From Medicago truncatula (lineage: Eukaryota > Streptophyta > Magnoliopsida > Fabales > Fabaceae): a DNA stretch of 64,000 bases. Numbering within the stretch: the first letter of the stretch is position 1; the number at the start of each line of letters is the position of its first letter. The notes below the pieces were generated by a model. The model was not told the origin of the DNA. It saw only the letters and a program-made list of their open reading frames with translations, and made no database searches. The stretch is from the NCBI RefSeq assembly GCF_003473485.1, contig NC_053044.1, forward strand, positions 53,670,091 to 53,734,090. Reading direction: 5' to 3'. Below are positions 37,194 to 47,821 of the stretch, one piece after another. The position numbers and the translations under genes are program-made.

Positions 37194-37199
37194 GGTAAA
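37114..37199. repeat. (AT)n microsatellite
   Basis: About 43 uninterrupted AT units. The Ile-Tyr protein frame across it is an artefact. Confidence 0.97.
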
Positions 37200-37296
37200 A
37201 ATATATACTTATGAAAAGAAAACATCTTTTTACATTTTTTATTAGTTGGATATTTCAAGTTGGACATATTGTGGAAGAGGTTAAGGTTAGTTATGT

Positions 37297-37722
37297 CGTG
37301 GAGATGGGGGTTAAGTCGATTGCAAACGTCTGCTTGCTTGTTCTATGAGTGGCAATGGAACCCTATAGAGTGCTTGTTGCGGTAGGGCTTTGGTGGTCTG
37401 TTGTACTTTCGAGGCTGAAGCTGTGGTATTCGGCGCGTGCCAGACTGTTTTGGTGCTGCTGTTACTGTTGCATATGACAGCATTAGTTTTATGTTTTGAT
37501 AGCAGTAAGGTTCGGCTACTGTTTGATGATAGCAAGGCAGATTATTTGGGCTAGTTTTTAGGGTGTTGGTCTCAGGTTTTCCGGTATATCGGTGACCTTT
37601 GTTTGTTTTCCTTGCTCGCGAGTTTGTTTTGCTTCTTGTACACTCCCGACGTGAATAACAAAATGTAAAATTAGAGCTGTAACATTTGATCTTTAAGATC
37701 TTGTACTTTAAAATTGTGATCA
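37297..37722. repeat. left arm of a large inverted repeat
   Basis: This arm holds 'ttccggtatatcggtgacct', 'tttgttttccttg', 'cgtgaataa' and an outer-to-inner run ending at 'cttgtactttaaa...gatcaatg'. The same blocks occur on the opposite strand, in mirrored order, at 38317-38905. 'tgtacactcccgacgtgaata' resembles a transcript end, so the arm may derive from a retroposon 3' end, but I cannot name it. Confidence 0.75.
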
Positions 37723-37879
37723 ATGAAAACAAATTATTTGTATACATTGTTTAGCATATTGCTGCTATTAAACTCAAATGGAATTAAACTTGTAATATGT
37801 GAAAGATCCGGAAGCAATTGTTAGGTGTAAAAATTGAATCAAGATGAAATTGAACTTGTAATGTAACACGGCTATCACA

Positions 37880-38260
37880 ATGCAGAAACCAACACCTACA
37901 CTGATATAACAGTGTAGAAATCAGCTGCTACAATTGTTAGGCTGCGCATTGCTATACATGTTGGTTTCGCATCTGTAAAATTTGTTTTTCTGCACCATTC
38001 TAGCAGTACACAGCTGATCATAAGAGGTCTACAATCAGAATACCTTGCGGGCAGCAGTTTTATGTGTTGTAGCAGCAATTTTATGTGCTGTTTTTCTGCA
38101 CTATTCTAGCAGTTTTATGTGTTGTAGCAACAATTTTATGTGTTGTTTTTCTGCACTATTCTAGCAGCTTTATGTGCTATTTTTCTGCATTATTCTAGCA
38201 GTACAATACCCGTAACAAAACCTGTAGCAGAGCAGTTTTATGTGTTATTTTAAGCTGTCG
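37880..38260. repeat. minisatellite-like spacer of the inverted repeat
   Basis: Words 'ttctagcagttttatgtg', 'ttgtagcaacaattttatgt' and 'tttttctgcactattctagc' recur four or more times, with a unit of roughly 55-60 bp and point differences. This lies between the two arms of the large inverted repeat. Confidence 0.75.
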
Positions 38261-38316
38261 ACAAGCAGAGAAATATTGCATTGATCACAAGTACAAGCTA
38301 GACAAATAATTAGGTT

Positions 38317-38905
38317 CCATTGATCGAAATTTCAAAGTACAAGATCTTGAAGATCACATGTTAAAACCATAACTATAATTTTACATTGATGTACAAAGAA
38401 CCTAATACAAGCTAATAACTCTTCCTCTTTTACAACCAGGACTATAATTTTACATTGTAGTACAAACAATCTAATACAAACTAATAACTCTTCCTCTTTT
38501 ACATTTTTCTTTTTAGAATAAACAAATTTTATTCACGTCGAGAGTGTACAAGTGCAACAAACTCGCGGACAAGGAAAACAAACAGAGGTCACCGATATAC
38601 CGGAAAACTCGAAACCAACACCCTAAAAACTGGCCCAAAAAATCTGCCCTGCTATCAACACACAGCTGCTGAACCTTGCTACTATCAAACCAGAAAAACT
38701 GATGTTGTACTGGCACAAAAATCTGCCCTGCTATCAACAAACAGCAGCCGAACCTTGCTGCTATCATACAAGAAAAACTGATGCTGTCATATACAGCAGT
38801 AACATCAGTGCCAAAACAGTCCCGCACGCGCCGAATACCACAGCTTCAACCTCGAAAGCACAAGAGACCACGACAACTCCACCGCAACAGACACTCTAAG
38901 GTACC
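38317..38905. repeat. right arm of the large inverted repeat
   Basis: Mirrored copy of 37297-37722. It is longer because it contains two internal tandem duplications: a 69-bp one at 38372-38508 (actataattttacattg... twice) and one of about 78 bp at 38630-38790 (aaatctgccctgctatcaac twice). Coding-like frames here are non-conserved. Confidence 0.75.
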
Positions 38906-40342
38906 ATTGCCACTCATAAACCATTTTGCGACATAACCAACTTCTCCAAATAAACCATATCTCCAATTCTTTCAGGTATTTCACCAATTAAGTTAGGGTT
39001 GTAGACATAAAAAAAAAAAACCTTTCAACCTGGGTATACTCAAAAGCAAAGGAAACAGTAGCATTAAAGGACAAATCCAAACACTCAAATTCAACAATTC
39101 ATCAATCTCATCAGAAACAAACAGTACCATTGAAACAAAAAATATACAAGACCAGTGATTTGAATTGAAAATTAGTATTCTGTAATCATTGTAATCAAAT
39201 TAAGATTTTTTTTTCTTTCAAATTATCACTGTAATTACTCTAATCAGTGTAATCCATTCAAATGATTGGAACCGAAATAAAATTCAAATTGGTACTCACC
39301 GTAATCCACCATCGTGGTGCCCCTCCGCCGCACAACATAAGGAAAGAAGGATTTTGAAGGAAGATGGAAAATAGAGAAGGAAGGACAACCGTCGCTGTAG
39401 TCAGCTGTTGTGGTTTGCCGCCACACGTCTCCACCGCGCAACCACCGTTCCGCCGCCGCTGTTGAGATGGGTTTCTGAAATTGAGAGTGAATGAATGGCA
39501 AAGAAACAACGTGAGGAAGGGAAGAAAAGAAATGAATCAACTTGTAAAATAAAAAATAAAAATTAAGGGCTAAGATTAATTAAGATGTCATTAAAAGAAT
39601 GGATGGTTAAGATTATTTCACAGGAGGAAATTTCCACCGGAGTGGATCCTCTCCCTCAAACTCGTGAGCTAAATCGTAAAAATGTTTTCACATTGTATCT
39701 ATCAAATTCTATTTCGCTAGTAAATCAAAATGGCGAGATTTAGACTAACTTTAAAAGAAGGTGGATAATTTAGTATACACCAACAATTAGGGAGTATTTT
39801 ACACATTTAACATATCCCTTTTATTATTTGCAAATGACATTTTACAATTTAAATAAATCAACAAGTTAATTAGATTCCCCCTTCAATCCAATCACTCACA
39901 CCTCTTTTCTTCTTTAAATTTGAGTTTATCCTCCATCTTTCATTCCCCATTCAACCACTCTCCCATTCATCTTCTTCAACCATTCAAAATGGTTGAAGAA
40001 TAACACTAGTGCTCATCATAAACTAATAACACTAGTACTAATGCCAACATAAAAAATCCTTTTATGATATTAGGTACTTACTGAACAACCACAACAGTCA
40101 TCTTCAAAAAACAAAAAAAACACAACAGTCAATTTTTCGTTTCCATAACCATTTATAAATCAAAAGGGTTATTTGTTTTCATAATTGAGGTTGGGTATTT
40201 TTTGTTGAAATTTAAAACAAAATTCACTTTGAGTGTTTAAATATGCAGAAAATTGTTTGTAATCACTAATCACAAGGATATGTTCTGGTTAATGATTATG
40301 TGTTTAAATTAAGTTTTCGATGTTAAAAATAGTTTTTTGTTT
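38906..40342. other. spacer, no supported gene
   Basis: A GC-richer patch at 39300-39480 (ccgccgc words) gives overlapping minus frames of 98 and 83 residues. Neither has a recognisable domain, and the two frames compete, so I do not call a gene. The rest is AT-rich. Confidence 0.4.
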
Positions 40343-40473
40343 CGAGTCGCATAGTTGTTAATTAGATCGTTATGACCCGTCTAAAGGTTAAAGATAAAAA
40401 AAAAAAAAAATAACGTAGGTATCGAACCTGCAATACCTACACAAAATACACACTGCGCCAACCGCACCATGCA
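40343..40473 (-). mobile_element. tRNA-derived SINE with long target duplication
   Basis: On the minus strand the head reads like a tRNA (ggtgcggttggcgcagtg, then B box gcaggttcgatacc) and is followed by a T run. It is flanked by direct repeats of about 19 bp: ttaaaaatagttttttgttt at about 40323 and ttaaaaacagtttttttgttt at about 40474. Long, slightly diverged duplications of this kind are left by LINE-driven insertion. Confidence 0.7.
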
Positions 40474-41000
40474 TTAAAAACAGTTTTTTTGTTTAACTTA
40501 TACGAATCTTGTAAATTATGATCTATTAATGTATGATTAACATTCATATAATATAATGATTATTGTTATACGAATTCAATAGTAGAAAGCAATAAAGATC
40601 CAATAGTATAACAAGCAAGAAAGATTCTCTAAAAAAATGCAATAAAAGATCCAATTAATTAATCCATTATATTATTTTTTGTCAAAAAAAAAAAAAATCC
40701 ATTATATTATTTATTAAATGTTTGTAATTATATGTGTGATGTTAAAAATTTAATCATTCAACTATTTAAATTAAAATTAATTGTTGTGAAATTGGATTGG
40801 CAAAAAGGAGGCTTATAGAAAGTTAGATTTTTTTGGTTTGCTGATATGCAAAGAAGTAAATGATGTAATGTATTTGAGTCACATTATGAATGTATCTAGA
40901 TGTTTTGAATTTTGTTGTGGTACAAACTCTTTGCCGGTTAATTAGCGTTGCAACCAACAGTAATAAACACTTTCCTTAAGAATAAAATAAAAAATAGCAA

Positions 41001-41141
41001 TCCCCGTGAGCTTAGCTCAGTTGGTAGGGATATTGCATATTATATGCAGGAGCCGGGGTTCGAACCCCGGACACTCCACTTCTCCACAATTAAATTGTGT
41101 GAGCTCTAGCCACTAGGCTACTTGACCAAAAAAAAAAAAAA
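41001..41141 (+). mobile_element. tRNA-derived SINE with A tail and 12-bp TSD
   Basis: The A box TAGCTCAGTTGG (41013-41024) and B box GGTTCGAACCC (41057-41067) have tRNA spacing, followed by a non-tRNA body (ctagccactaggctacttga) and an A run. The direct repeat aaaaaatagcaa flanks both sides (ending at 41000, and again at about 41141-41152). This separates it from a true tRNA gene. Confidence 0.85.
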
Positions 41142-41377
41142 AAAAATAGCAACACTTAAACTTAGATCAAGCAAAAAACTCCTAAGTTTAGAAAAGGAGA
41201 GCATGCCCATATATCACCATCAAATTAATCAAAGATCTCCCAAAAATACACATAAAGTCACAAAGCATGCCCAACCATCCAAAATGCTTCCCTCTTTAAA
41301 CCACCAGATCACAATTTCTGTTACAATTTTGACTTTACTATAATTAAAATTGACCACTAATCCCACACACCACACAT

Positions 41378-41385
41378 TTATAAAC
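41378..41385 (+). promoter_or_regulatory. possible TATA box of the FLA gene
   Basis: TTTATAAA lies about 120 bases upstream of the ATG at 41502, leaving a leader of about 90 bases. Position fits a plant TATA box; the motif alone is weak evidence in AT-rich DNA. Confidence 0.4.
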
Positions 41386-41501
41386 CAAACGCATATATAT
41401 ACCTACACACATCAAAACCTACAAACTCAACAATTTCATATACCACCAACTTGGTTTCGGATTGTCCCTGATCAAAGAAGAGAAAGCAAGAAAAAAGAAC
41501 A

Positions 41502-42284
41502 ATGGGTTTGAGAAACACCTCTGTTCTGTGCTTGGCACTTATGTTGTCTTTCTCTTCGGCCATTAATTGTTTGGACATAACCAAAACTTTGGGACAATAT
41601 CCGGAACTCTCCACGTTCAGCAAATACCTAACCGAAACCAAGTTGGCTGAACAAATAAACAGTGGTAAAGCCGTTACCATTCTTGCCCTTGACAACAAAG
41701 CTATTGCTTCTCTTTCTGGTAAACCAATTGACGCCATTAAAGCCGTTATTGGGACCCATGTTATACCTGAATTCTACGATGAGAAAAAACTTTTTGATAT
41801 CATTGGAAGCCATGCACAATTGCCTACACTTTCAACCGCTCCAGGTTTAGCCGCTAAAATCTACGTGTCACTTATTAATGAAGGTGAAATGGCATTTAGT
41901 TCTGCTGTTGAAGGCTCAACCTTCGATGCCACGCTTGTTCAAAGCACTGAGGCTGAACCAGGCGTTGTTTCAATTCTCCAGGTTTCACAGCCAATTGTTA
42001 AGGTTGGTGCTTCAGCTCCAGCAACTCCAGCAACACTATCAAAACCAGCAACACCTGCAGCTGTGTCAACATCCAGTGCCGGTGAGGTTGCAACACCAGC
42101 AGCTGTGCCAGCATCCGGTGCCGGTCAGGTTACAACACCAGCAGCATCACCTTCTGTGGTGATTGCTGAGTCACCTGAGAGTTTTGGTGATGCACCTGCT
42201 CCTGCTCCTAGTGCCTCTTCTCGTGCCACATTCAGATTCATTGGTGCTGTTATTGCCTTTGCTTCCATTTTTGTCTCTTTGTAA
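41502..42284 (+). CDS. fasciclin-like arabinogalactan protein, single FAS1 domain
   Basis: One uninterrupted exon encodes 260 residues. Residues 1 to about 23 (MGLRNTSVLCLALMLSFSSA) form a signal peptide. A single FAS1 domain spans about 25-168, with H1-type VTILALDNKAIASL, a YH-like centre at VIGTHVIPEFYDEKKL, and H2-type VVSILQVSQPIVKV. A Pro/Ala/Ser/Thr-rich arabinogalactan region follows (about 170-235) with many AP, SP and TP pairs, where prolines are usually hydroxylated and glycosylated. The C terminus (FRFIGAVIAFASIFVSL) is a GPI-anchor signal. FLA proteins sit on the outer plasma membrane and wall and affect wall architecture and adhesion. The layout matches the short single-FAS1 FLAs such as Arabidopsis FLA3, FLA5 and FLA14, known from pollen; which one is closest I cannot tell. 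Confidence 0.95.
   Translation: MGLRNTSVLCLALMLSFSSAINCLDITKTLGQYPELSTFSKYLTETKLAEQINSGKAVTILALDNKAIASLSGKPIDAIKAVIGTHVIPEFYDEKKLFDIIGSHAQLPTLSTAPGLAAKIYVSLINEGEMAFSSAVEGSTFDATLVQSTEAEPGVVSILQVSQPIVKVGASAPATPATLSKPATPAAVSTSSAGEVATPAAVPASGAGQVTTPAASPSVVIAESPESFGDAPAPAPSASSRATFRFIGAVIAFASIFVSL
42052..42147 (+). repeat. 42-bp in-frame duplication in the FLA glycomodule
   Basis: The DNA encodes ATPAAVSTSSAGEV, then ATPAAVPASGAGQV, then a partial TTPAASP. The 42-bp unit (14 residues) keeps frame and repeats the AGP-type dipeptides. Confidence 0.8.
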
Positions 42285-43493
42285 GCGTTATATAATGTAT
42301 TTCTAGAGAGAAAATGAAACAATATTGATTGGAAGGGATAAATTAATTAATTTGTTACAATATATAATGTAACACCTTGATTTGTGCTTATGGGATTCGT
42401 TTGTTCAGATTGAATATATCTCTCACTTTTTTTTAATGATTGATGTGGATTCTTTACATACGTTTTATGGTGCATAACTTTATGTGTTTTGAGTAAAGAA
42501 TTCACTATTCAAAACGGTGCTAGCCTGCAATGTAGGTTCTACTCTGTCAATAAATGCACAATGTAATTAGGAATTTCAAATAACTATGACTTCTGTTAAA
42601 AATAATGCCGAAGGAAACAATTGATGATAATATCATTGTGATCACACACAATTGTTGATTTATCTATCGATAGCTACAGAACAAAATCTAAAACGAATTG
42701 AGCATACATATATGCAACCAATCATAGATTTTATATATGATTCTTCAAATGATCAACAAGAGCTATGATTAACAAAATATACGATTTTTTTATTGGTAAA
42801 AAAATAAAAAAATACGATTTTGATTTTAGCATTTTGGAACTGGATGATTTGTATTGTTTGTAGTGGTGCCAGAGTAGTTAATATAAGTTATGTTTTGGTG
42901 GTTAAAGTTGTTAAGAGGTAGCGAATTGGCTTAAGTACTAGGAGAGGTAGTAGTGGAGGCACTTGGGGGAAGTAGCATTAAATCTATAGTGGAAAAGGAA
43001 GATCCTTTGCGAAGAAGAAATTCTGGTACGGAAAATTACCTCATGTCTTTGTTCGTAATTTCATTGTACATTTCCAAAGCGATGCTTTTCTTTACCTTCT
43101 TCATTTTTCTCATCTATCTGGAAACTGAGAATCAGTTGTTGGGTTAGTTTAGCTGCTTAGCATGCTTGATCAGACTGAATGATTTGTGTTTGATTGATTA
43201 TCATTAGTTGAATAAACTTGTCCTGACAAACAATTCCTACCATTTTAAATCAATCACTTTTATCATAAAATATAAATCTTTGTTGGTCACATAATCCAAG
43301 TACATGTGGGGCATACACAAAGCATAACAATTACAGTTTAAGATGACATACAAGTGGGTGTGTAAACTGATAGTTTAGTGACAGTTACACACTTAATAAA
43401 GGGTGTACCAAATGAGGTAGATTTTGGACAAGAATGAAAATACTCAAATAGAGTTCAAATCACACATATCCTCCCTGTAGAGATTGATACATT
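42285..43493. other. spacer between converging FLA and DIB1 genes
   Basis: Holds the 3' untranslated regions of two genes that converge. A 64-residue plus frame at 42953-43147 has one hydrophobic stretch but no recognised domain and no supporting signals. Otherwise nothing is seen. Confidence 0.5.
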
Positions 43494-45002
43494 CTAGTAA
43501 CGGTACTTGGTGGAGTAATCTTTCGGAGCAATGACAAGACCACGCCCCTTCCTTGCACCTCTGTAGACAGTCTCAATGATGTCAATGAACTCCTGTTTGT
43601 CCTTCATAGCCCAATTGATCTTGTTGTTGTTTCCAGTTCCAAGGTCTATCATGATGTGCTTGTTCCTAAAGAAGAACATAACTGTGGAAGGGTCATACAG
43701 CTCATACATAGTGTTAAAGTCAGGCACCTCTGTGATGTCCACAAGGTATATCACAGCAAAGTTCTTTATTGTCTCTGCAACCGATGACAGCACCTCATCC
43801 ATCTTGACACATACCCAAAGGAAAAAAAAAAAATCAACCAGCAGTACTAACCTAATTAATGAAATTTCGCTCAATATAACCCTTATCAACCTAAAATTAA
43901 GAATTGGCACATGATGATTGTTGAAAGAAACAAACATTATGTATGATATAATAATACCAATCGAGTGGTGTTCGTGGTAACATCCATGTAATTGTGAAAA
44001 GTTGCAGATAAATATGATTGTTAATGTGGTGGTTGAAGATAGTAGCTCTATGACTCAGTTTGAATTAGCTTTATAAATTTTTAATATGCAAAAAGAAATA
44101 TTCTAAGCATGTAGAGATGTTGATGTATTTACAGAGAAACAGGCTTAAGAAAAAGTTGAGAAGCAGAAACTATATTGGGGAAATACTAGTTACGAAATCA
44201 AATTACACAAATTAGCATGACACAAATTTGCACCATCTTATTAATCTCCAGCTCCCTAAATTCATTACTTTATCTCTCTTATGTCCTATATTATTGGCTG
44301 TTTCTGTTCTGTATTGTTTTCATGCGAGAAAGATTGATGCTATATAGCACTGTTCAGCTAATCTCAACTTACATGTACAAGAAATTGTTGCTTAATAAAA
44401 AAGCATTCTTTTCCTCTAAAAAAAAGTATAATTCTTTTCAAAATAATTTTCTCAAAAGTACTAGTCCTTGGTGAGAAGTTGTGTATCAAAATTCTAAACT
44501 GTCTCTAAAATCTCAATAACAATCAAGTCTTATCATAATGTGTGGGGACGGCTACATGGATCAAACGGAGCAGTAATGTTCTATCATATACAATATTTCT
44601 ATCCAACTCAATAATCTCTGAATCTTTCTTAATAGTTTTCTAGGTTCTACTCTGCCTCTAGTGATTGGACTAGCCGTAATCCAGTACAAGTAAATATGAA
44701 TCATAATTTGTCTGATTTTGTTTCATACAAAAAAATACAAGCAGAAGCAAGAAATAAAAATTTCCTTTCATGAGCATTTTAAGGTTTTGATTCCTCTATA
44801 AAGACTTTGGTGGAAGTAGAAGTTGATTAAAGCAATTATGGTATGAATAGATTTAAATATAAAACATTGATTGATGTTATACCTGCATACAAGTCTCATC
44901 CCAATCGTGACCAAAACGGATGACAACGAGACGTTCCTCCTCAGCAAGGATTGCCTGATCAACAGCCCATCCCGAATGCAAGTGAGGCAGCATGTACGAC
45001 AT
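43494..45002 (-). CDS. YLS8: U5 snRNP thioredoxin-like protein DIB1/YLS8, 2 exons
   Basis: Exons 44883-45002 and 43494-43802 (minus strand) join in phase 0 to 142 residues, the exact family length. Exon 1 encodes MSYMLPHLHSGWAVDQAILA, then EEERLVVIRFGHDWDETCMQ; exon 2 runs from MDEVLSSVAETIKNFAVIYL to YSTKYRY. This is one of the most conserved eukaryotic proteins (Dib1 in yeast, Dim1/TXNL4A in animals). It has a thioredoxin fold, but the redox CxxC is replaced by ETCMQMD, as always in this family. It belongs to the U4/U6.U5 tri-snRNP and leaves before spliceosome activation. The intron is 1,080 bp. Starting at the exon 2 methionine alone would lose the first beta strand. Confidence 0.97.
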
Positions 45003-45109
45003 CTTTCTTCTTCTTCTTCCCCTTTTCTTTTCTTAATTAGGGTTTCCACCTTCAATTCAACAACAATAGAGCGGGTGTGGTGAGATAGATAGATAGAGGT
45101 GATGTAAAG

Positions 45110-45698
45110 TGAAAAAGAAAAATTTATTTTATTTTATTTAACTCAAATTCCATATTTGTCCCTACCTAATCAGTAAACTTGATGTCCGTCCCTACCTTAG
45201 GTTGTCTCACAATTGAAATTGATTTGCTGAGTTTATTCAAATCGTAAAATGTATTCATTTATAGAAGTGATCTCTAACATAGGGAAAAAATGTCGAATGA
45301 TATTCAATTGCACAATACCTATTCAAAGGGGAGAAGTCTATATGTCGAATAAGAAGCTCTTTTTGTATAACTTTTTCATTTTCCTTATTTAAGCAGGTTT
45401 ATGTCCCTAATTTTTGTTTTTCCTTTTTTTTCTCTTCAATGAATTTTTAACTTTGAAATAGAAAATCAAGATAGCATTGATAAAGTTGGCTCTTGATAAA
45501 CCATATTTAAAAGTCATATTTTTTTTTAATGGATTATGCTAATGCAAGAGGAGAAAGTTAATCACTAGGTATACAACACTTGTTTTGAGTTGTTTAAATG
45601 CTATTTTTGATAATTCAGTAACAAATGGATAGAAATAATTATAATTTATATGAAAACTTTTGATAGCACATATTATTATTTTTTATTTTGATCTTTAT
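45110..45698. other. spacer upstream of DIB1
   Basis: AT-rich DNA containing the presumed DIB1 promoter. No gene, and no clear repeat ends. Confidence 0.45.
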
Positions 45699-45859
45699 AA
45701 TTGCATTTTTTTTTTTATATAGATAGACGAAATGGCAAAACCATTATAAACTCACACACACAAGTGGAGGTACCGGAGTTCGAACTCCGATCATGGCATC
45801 CGGCCTAACAATTTCGACATTTTACCAGTTGAGCTAGGACTTCTGAATTGCATTTTTTT
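45699..45859 (-). mobile_element. tRNA-derived SINE, minus orientation, with TSD
   Basis: The A box (tagctcaactgg in reverse, 45825-45836) and B box (gttcgaactcc, near 45778) have SINE spacing. The body ends in an A tail, seen as a T run on the plus strand. The direct repeat aattgcattttttt occurs at about 45699-45712 and 45846-45859. The family differs from the SINE at 41001 in its body. Confidence 0.75.
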
Positions 45860-46004
45860 TTTTTAAACATATATAATTGGATATCGATGATCCCTAAAAA
45901 AAGTACATATTAACGAAGAATGCATATATTTTTAGCAAAGTTTATAAAAGAACATTTTTTTTTAGGGGAATTGTATATTTTAAATTTAATTTTTAGCTTG
46001 AATA

Positions 46005-46195
46005 CAATTTTGATCCGTTATTTTCAAATTTGTTAACTTTTGATATCCTATTTTTTAAAACCAACTCTTTGATCCCCTATTTAAAAAGAATTTTTTGCTA
46101 ACTTTTAAATTGGAGGACCAAACAGATGCTTTTAAAAAAAATGGGTATCAAAAGGTAAAAAAATTGAAAATAGAGGGATCAAAATTGAAAATAGT
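46005..46195. mobile_element. short fold-back element
   Basis: The left block ttttgatccgttattttcaa ... ttttgatatcc is mirrored by ggtatcaaaa ... gagggatcaaaattgaaaat on the right. It is about 190 bp, non-coding, with no certain target duplication. Confidence 0.5.
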
Positions 46196-47349
46196 ATGGA
46201 CACCCGTGCCAAGCACGGGCTAGAATTTCGTCATGGTTGAGGGAGACAATATTATGATGTATCTAGTGTCAGTTAAATTCAAACATGGGATAAAACAACG
46301 GAGGTTTATTAACTAATAAGCGGAAGAAGCAAAAAAACTAATACTTAAGCATGAAATTTTTGGATTAAGATGCAGTATCATTCTCACTTGTGTGGTTGTT
46401 CCTTCTCAAATGTGTCGATCGACCGGTGTTGGCTCCTCCAGAAAGTCCAACGATGGTATGTTATTTATGTTTAACATTGCGGGGGAGAAGTTCTTGATGG
46501 TGGAACACAAATATTGTGTCAAGTGTTAGTAAAAATTTCACTTTGTATGAAATCAGCGGTGGATATATGTTAGGGCTATGTGAGGCTAAAGCCCCACATG
46601 CCCTTCCCTATTTTTCTATATATATGATAAAAATGGTAATAGTTATTTTGGTCCTGAATATGTAATAAATAGTCATAATAATCTCTCAGTGTATTAAAAT
46701 TCTAAAATAATCCATGTTTATGTACTTTGTTAGTTATAATAGTCCCTGAAGTGACAATAAATAAGTATATTGAAGGACTAATATGACAATATCAATTAAG
46801 TATTTGAATGTTGGACTATTTTGACTAATAAAGTGTACAATCAGAGACATTGATGGACTATTTTAGCCTCACATGTAGCCAATGTCTAGATCTGTCCCTC
46901 GATGCAAAAGTAAATGTTAATTAGAAACATATAAGTGAGATGATCGATATACCTAATACACTAAGATTTTGGATGATGATGTGCTGTCAATTGTATGATT
47001 AACCTTAACATAATGTGGCGATCCAACTCATTGTAGTCTCCATCAGAACTCTGGACTTTTTTTTTTTTGTTACTGAACTCTGAACATTATGATGAACTGT
47101 TTTGTTAGTTTTTGGATGTCATTTATTTAATTTTAATATTAAATTGAAGTAGATGTTGAACAACATATAAGTTACAAGACTCATATACCTACTACTTTAA
47201 GCTTTAGGGTGAAGATGTGGTGTCTAATCACTTGTTCGGTTTTTTTTTTTAATCTAACGCGATGATCAAACTCAATGTAGGATGCCCCGAAACTCACGAC
47301 AATATGATGAACTATTTTTTTAGTTTTTGGATGTCATTTGTTTAATTTT

Positions 47350-47821
47350 GGCTTAATTACAGTTTTAGTTCTTCTATTTTCACTCACTCGCGGAAATTGT
47401 CCTTCCATTTCAAAATTACACGGTCTTGGTGCCTCTTTCAGATTTTTGAACTTAAAAATGGTGATATGTCATATTTAAATTAAAACTTTAAAGGAGTTTT
47501 CATGTAATTACATGGGTATTGATCATTCTACATCATGAGACTAAATGCAAAGTCATCTAAAATATGTCACATCATTGTTTTCTAGTATAAAAATAGCATA
47601 AAGGGACCAAAATACTACTAAAAAAAACAAAAATTAGTGAGGGATAACATGAAATCTCTCTCTAATTATGTTACTAAATTTTGCGTCCAAGGAATTTATG
47701 AGAGATTTTATTTTTTCCGTCACTAATTTTGCATTTCCTAGCAGTGAAGCTGAGTGATTTTAAAATGAACGGACCAATTCATTAGTTGCTGAAAATATGG
47801 GACTAAATCTGAAATTAAGTC
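47350..47821. mobile_element. MULE-type MITE inserted in the array
   Basis: The ends ggcttaattacagttttagtt and, reversed, gacttaatttcagatttagtc are inverted copies. Flanks tttaatttt (47341-47349) and tttaacttt (47822-47830) are a 9-bp duplication with one difference. It carries a smaller CACTA-like element inside. Confidence 0.8.
47613..47746. mobile_element. CACTA-like mini element nested in the MITE
   Basis: The left end tactactaaaaaaaacaaaaa followed by ttagtgaggg and the right end, reversed (cactgctaggaaatgcaaaa, then ttagtgacgg), are inverted copies with a CACTA-style terminus on one side. It is about 134 bp. The short length blurs the 3-bp duplication expected for this class. Confidence 0.55.

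Noticed and set aside
37067-37267. 66-residue minus frame with an Ile-Tyr run
   Set aside because: It is only the translation of the AT microsatellite.
39244-39540. 98- and 83-residue minus frames in a GC-richer patch
   Set aside because: Two frames compete over the same bases and neither has a recognisable domain. Could be a decayed first exon, but nothing supports it.
41013-41083. A tRNA gene on the plus strand
   Set aside because: A and B boxes are present, but the anticodon arm and acceptor stem do not fold as a tRNA, and the segment continues into a non-tRNA body, an A tail and a 12-bp flanking duplication. It is a SINE.
42953-43147. 64-residue plus frame starting MEALGGSSIKS
   Set aside because: One hydrophobic stretch only, no recognised family, and it lies in the 3' spacer between two converging genes.
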